Assembly: GCA_002104905.1 (NCBI GenBank) | Contig: MCFE01000052.1 | Span: 124,001-188,000 of the forward strand | DNA from: Basidiobolus meristosporus CBS 931.73 | Lineage: Eukaryota > Basidiobolomycota > Basidiobolomycetes > Basidiobolales > Basidiobolaceae | Direction of reading: 5' to 3' | DNA length: 64,000 nt | Shown: piece after piece, positions 60,094 through 64,000 of the stretch | Numbering within the stretch: position 1 is the stretch's first letter | How the letters are laid out: each line of letters begins with the position of its first letter | Notes under the pieces: model-generated | The model's input: only the letters and a program-made list of their open reading frames with translations | The model's database searches: none | Told to the model about the DNA's origin: nothing | Made by a program: the position numbers and the translations under genes

Positions 60094-60808
60094 TGACTTT
60101 ATATAGTATTTAGTGTGGTGCTTTGCGTAATCCCAGACCGATGATTATGAACGTGTGTACAATTTGGGATTCGCATTTGATGAAGATTTCAGAACGAATA
60201 CCCTATAAACGGCCCTTTTAGTAATCAACTGCCTGAAATAGTGGGATGCGGATTTATAAGCATGTCAATTGGAAGATATTTCAGATAACTCAATGCCTTT
60301 CTGAATCAATGAAAATGTCGGAATTGCGTATGAAGAGCATGTGTGAAAGGCGTAGTTCAGCCGAGTGGTTGGTGACAACCGTGGAACGATGTACATATAG
60401 CTCGGCCCATAATGTGTCGCATTACTTTTCCTAACACAAGCCCGATACTAGTTTCTACATATTGGCAGCTTATCGGTGAATCAGAAGTAGGCAGAGATGC
60501 CTTCCTGTCTAGGCATAGTTCATCAGGGAGCTTGGCATTAATTCAACAAGAGGAGCTGAGCTCATCCATTTCCCCATTGATAACCAACTGATCGGCTTTA
60601 TAATGTTTGTTTACCGTTCAGAATGCTTTGACAAGTTGTATGTGATTGCAAACTTTAACCACATTGCAATAATAAATATCCCTGCCAGAAATCGCTACCC
60701 TAATTATGCAAATGTTTATTTATTGATCTTTGAATAAATTCCTTCACAGGCATTACAACAATGCTTCTAAAAGAGTTAGGGTTCGATTGCACTCGTATAG
60801 AAGATGTT
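60094..60808. other. Intergenic region between GST and GST remnant
   Basis: It should include the GST promoter. No coding feature or RNA gene is supported. Confidence 0.55.
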
Positions 60809-61015
60809 CTACTGTGGACCGTATACAGACTTTATTTTTTTAAGATACTGTGGCGAAAGATTTCCAGCAGCAGCTAGATCGACCTCCACTACCGAGATAT
60901 CGGTTCTGTTCTTCTCGGCCAGAGTAAAACGAACTGGACCAGGCCATAGCGCTTGCTTGTTGGGATAAATCTTGATAGGCGTATTTTCTAATGTGGCTAG
61001 AATATGTCTGAGCAC
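60809..61015 (-). pseudogene. GST remnant with large internal deletion
   Basis: A 68-codon open frame starts MLRHILATLENTPIKIYPNK and follows the GST N-terminus closely (KQALWPGPVRFTLAEKNRTD; SPQYL). It then jumps directly to the GST C-terminal end (KSVYGPQ, compared with KSVYGTL in the intact gene). The missing part corresponds to the intron and nearly all of exon 2. DNA identity resumes at AAGTCTGTATACGGT near 60836. The remnant cannot form a GST fold, since it lacks the cis-Pro and glutathione-binding segments and the whole helical domain. Confidence 0.85.
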
Positions 61016-62606
61016 AAGACTTATTAGTACTCGTTACTCTTCTTGATGTAATAGGTTGTATGGGTCGTTTGCCGGCTTCCGTCGTTGCTTACATTTTATT
61101 ATTAATGATTGTCACTACTACGACTATCATTTCCTATATACTCCACAGCAAATATGTTGTACAACATAACTTTCACACATCGTAGGCTATCTACTTCGGC
61201 CTATCACGTAATGCTTTCTGGATGAGTAGAATTTATTAATCTGAATCAATCATCAAGGCTAAGCCTCGATAGTGGTTTATTGAAATTCTTCTACTTGATG
61301 TTAATTAGTATATTGTAGAGATGTCAGGTTATTAACTTCATGCGGAATAACACACCAATAATCAGTTGGGTCAAGCTACATGGATTACAGGGTTCTTCAG
61401 TGGGCTGCTTTGCTACAGTATGGATTCTAATCAATATCTGAGTTGTAAAACTTGCTGATGGAAAGACATAACTAAAGTCGAGGTAGATTTCCTGGTCAAT
61501 TTGACCAATACCGAAATAGCGCTTATCTCTTTTTCCTCACTAAGTGTAGCTCTCAACATCAGGTTTCTGTTCAGACATGCTTATTAGTATGCCTACGATG
61601 TTCTTAGCTTAGTTCTTTGGAATCGCAGAGTGATCTGATTGAATAGTCGGATTGGCCTTGGTATTTGCCAGTGTGACTTGCTGTGAAAGTTAAATGCAGA
61701 TATCTGAAAATCCAAAGAATGGGAGAATATGTGAAGTGGGAGCGAATGAAGTGGCTGCAACGGCTTACTTCTGTACCACATATGTTAATTCAGGCTTATT
61801 AAAAAATGATGGTGGGTAGGAAGTATGGTAATTTTTATGCATCAAAAAAATATATTATGGAGCTAGGGTACTCAAGGATCGAGCAGCTCAAAAAACTGGC
61901 CTAAATCAGTTGGTCTACACTATCTGTAATGTGCGAGGTAAATCCCGGATTGGTAGCCAAGTTTGGCAACGTCGCTCACCATATGCCATTATTACAATAG
62001 AAATATTTGTCAGATACTTTTATCAACACCAGATAGCCCCACTATGTGCGGTTGCGGAGTATTGTGGTCCAATTCTGATACTTCACAATGCCAAGACACG
62101 CTTGAAGTGTGCTATTAGGTCAAATATATCCTCAAAACTATGTTTTGGGGTTTAGGGTACAATTGGGAAGTACCACGCCCTAGGAAAAAAAATTGAAAAA
62201 AGCCAGCAGAACACTGTCATAATATCAGCTGAATTCCATGTTTCTCAAAACCGACAACTCTCAATATCTCAGGAACTAGCTGCTGGTCAGTTAGGGGAGG
62301 GAAAGTCACCAAGTCAGTGAAATCTTTATTTGAGTTAAGAACTAATCTAAGTACAAATAAAGAAGCCAATTAAGAGGTCTAGAACCTCTCTAATAAGTAA
62401 TCTAATTTATGTTTTGTTTCATCTCTAATGTTTGTTTCAATAAAGTGAAGCTCATCAGGGGTAAATATAAAATTCAGGGGTTTTGGGGGAAGTACAAATT
62501 GTAGATGTTTCTGATCAATATAATCCAAGACTGGAACCCAGCCTGGGATTAGGTGTAGTAGGAAAGGTGTGTGGACTTGTTAGTAGCTCTGCCACATAGA
62601 TCTTAG
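61016..62606. other. Gene-poor region left of the retrotransposon
   Basis: Short frames only (for example 61593-61781 and 61910-62155), none recognisable. The right boundary, 62602-62606 (CTTAG), may be one target-site duplication of the copia element. Confidence 0.5.
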
Positions 62607-62955
62607 TGTTGTAAGAGTCTTGGAGATATTGGAAGTGATTGGGAGAACAAGTAGATTATGTGGTTTTCACTTAATGATTTATTGATTGTAAAAGTAGTAT
62701 TTATACTTTTACCAAGTCTTGGCATAACAAACACGTAGAATAGGTTAAGGAAGGTCCCAAGAACATGTGTGCAAAGTTTGGGGCTGTTTGGACAACTTTG
62801 AGAATTTTCATGTTCTGGGTACCTGGTATTTTGGTGAAAATATTCTAAGTAAATCCCGACAAGGAATTTGGTCAGTATTTTCTAGGATTTGAAGGTAATG
62901 ATCTAAGTGACTAAGTTAGGTAAATATTTAGGTGGAAATACGAATTTTTACAACA
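62607..62955 (-). repeat. 3' LTR of the copia element (349 bp)
   Basis: The LTR reads TGTTGTAA...TTACAACA on the element strand, an 8-bp terminal inverted repeat with canonical TG/CA ends. Inside are a TATA-like box (TATAAATA, about 62697-62705) and an AATAAA about 20 bp downstream. The purine-rich tract adjoins it at 62956. Confidence 0.85.
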
Positions 62956-62966
62956 CTCCTACTCAG

Positions 62967-64000
62967 CTAAATGTTCATACTGACTAGTCCTAATTTTGAC
63001 CTAAGATATTCAAACTTGTCTCTAGCTAATGGTTTGGTAATTATGTCTGCAATCATTTCATCTGTAGGACAGTAAACTAAGCTAACTAAGTTACTCTCTA
63101 TAGCTTCACGTATGAAATGATGTCTAATATCTATGTGCTTGGTACTAGCATGAAAAGTTGGATTTCTACCTAATTGTATACATCCTTGATTATCTTGAAA
63201 TAAAGTAATAGGCGTTTTTTGACATAGGCCTAAATCTGTTAAGAGTTTTCTTAACCACATTGCTTCTTTTGTAGCTTCACAGGCTGCCATATACTCTGCC
63301 TCTGTGGTGGAAAGTGCTACAGTTGGTTGCTTTCTTGAATTCCATGAAATTGCTCCTTTACAATAAAGAAAGGTGTATCCTGTGGTGGATCTTCTGTCTT
63401 CCAAATTTCGTCCCCAATCTGCATCAGAGTATCCCACAAGATCCTGTTCTGAGTTGTTATAAGTGTATCTTAAGCAAATATCAGCAGTTCCTTTTAGGTA
63501 TCTAAAAATCCGCTTAACTGCTGCAATATGATCAGATCCATAGTTCTGATTATGTTGGCTGACAACTCCCACTGAATATGAGATATCTGGACGTGTTCCA
63601 AGCATGATATACATCAGACTGCCGACCATAGATTGATAAGGAAAGTCAGGGCTTTCTGATGGCACCAAGCTCTCTTGATTTGGTTGAGTTTTGACCAAGT
63701 TAAGGTTTGTCTCCATTGGGGTAGCTGCCGGTTTACAGTCTTCCATTTTGTACTTCTTTAGTATATCTTGAATATACTTGGATTGGCTTAGGGTAATAGT
63801 CTGGGTGCTTCTGTCTATGGAAAACTTAATCCCTAAGTAGTAACTAAGTTCTCCTAAATCAGACATCTTGAACTCCTTAGATAGGCTGGATTTAGTCTCT
63901 TCCAGTGTTTCTAGGTTATTGGCGGCTATAATAAGATCATCCACATATAGAGCTAATAGAACTGGATTTGCTCTATCTGGCTTATAGTATATACTATGGT
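62967..64000 (-). CDS. Copia-type Pol polyprotein, C-terminal part (RT end and RNase H), partial
   Basis: The frame is open from the window edge to a stop at 62967. The RT active-site block LALYVDDLIIA is followed by YYLGIKFSIDRSTQTITLSQ, SLMYIMLGTRPDISYSVGVV and the copia RNase H motifs GYSDADWGRNLEDRRSTTGY, LSTTEAEYMAACEA, QDNQGCIQLGRNP and TKHIDIRHHFIRE. The first ATG (63944) is internal, not a start. The stop lies 11 bp before the LTR, the normal layout for Ty1/copia. Confidence 0.95.
   Translation of the reverse strand, partial: HSIYYKPDRANPVLLALYVDDLIIAANNLETLEETKSSLSKEFKMSDLGELSYYLGIKFSIDRSTQTITLSQSKYIQDILKKYKMEDCKPAATPMETNLNLVKTQPNQESLVPSESPDFPYQSMVGSLMYIMLGTRPDISYSVGVVSQHNQNYGSDHIAAVKRIFRYLKGTADICLRYTYNNSEQDLVGYSDADWGRNLEDRRSTTGYTFLYCKGAISWNSRKQPTVALSTTEAEYMAACEATKEAMWLRKLLTDLGLCQKTPITLFQDNQGCIQLGRNPTFHASTKHIDIRHHFIREAIESNLVSLVYCPTDEMIADIITKPLARDKFEYLRSKLGLVSMNI

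Larger units (their letters stand above)
62607..64000 (-). mobile_element. Ty1/copia LTR retrotransposon, 3' part (truncated by window edge)
   Basis: The minus-strand element is represented by the end of its polyprotein (RT/RNase H), an 11-bp gap with a purine-rich tract on the element strand (GCTGAGTAGGAG) and one complete 3' LTR. Integrase, most of RT and the 5' LTR lie beyond 64000. The frame is uninterrupted over the visible part, so the copy may be young. Confidence 0.92.

Noticed and set aside
60348-60420. tRNA-like start (GGCGTAGTTCAGCCGAGTGG)
   Set aside because: The first bases recall a D-arm, but no anticodon stem, no TTC loop (GGTTCGANNCC) and no acceptor pairing follow.

Overview
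The window looks like nuclear DNA of a filamentous, probably early-diverging ('zygomycete-grade') fungus. Most genes carry several short introns (about 50-85 nt) with GT..AG ends and CTAAC/CTAAT-like branch points. Fungal hallmarks are an LRR/PP2C/cyclase adenylate cyclase, two velvet-domain regulators, an Nrd1/Mrn1-type four-RRM protein, an SNF5 subunit with a C-terminal GATA finger, and GPI-anchored fasciclin proteins. Genes that Dikarya usually lack (a TTC14-like TPR protein, a METTL7-like methyltransferase) argue against an ascomycete or basidiomycete. I cannot name the species. Multi-exon models were built by hand; each keeps frame across all junctions and its coding length is divisible by three.

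Region 1 (1-8.7 kb) is an accessory cluster of five fasciclin (FAS1) genes, orientation - + - - +. The double-FAS1 cores are almost identical at the DNA level, while signal peptides, C-terminal tails and flanks have diverged. This pattern suggests gene conversion. Copy 5 is broken (lost FAS1-1 and a 1-nt insertion). Copies 1/2 and 4/5 look like two duplicates of one divergent gene pair.

Region 2 (8.7-33.4 kb) holds a METTL7-like methyltransferase, a possible unmodelled secreted-protein fragment, a divergent P5-type ATPase with a Cys-rich N-terminal ectodomain, a Bem46/ABHD13-like hydrolase, an Nrd1/Mrn1-like RNA-binding protein, adenylate cyclase and a kinesin-3 (Unc104/KIF1-type) motor.

Region 3 (33.4-50.3 kb) begins with two head-to-head velvet genes that share most intron positions and a C-terminal motif. 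A TTC14-like protein, SNF5 (with a 19-nt microexon) and translation factor eIF5B follow.

Region 4 (50.3-60.1 kb) contains a mitochondrial-type 3-oxoacyl-ACP synthase, a PX-domain lipid-binding protein, dipeptidyl peptidase III and a glutathione S-transferase.

Region 5 (60.1-64 kb) contains a GST remnant with an internal deletion, a gene-poor stretch, and the 3' part of a Ty1/copia retrotransposon with a complete 349-bp LTR. The element runs off the right edge.

Apart from the FAS1 cluster and the velvet pair, neighbouring genes show no functional theme. No convincing tRNA, rRNA or CRISPR array was seen. I found no clearly new multi-gene system; the most unusual structure is the homogenised FAS1 array.
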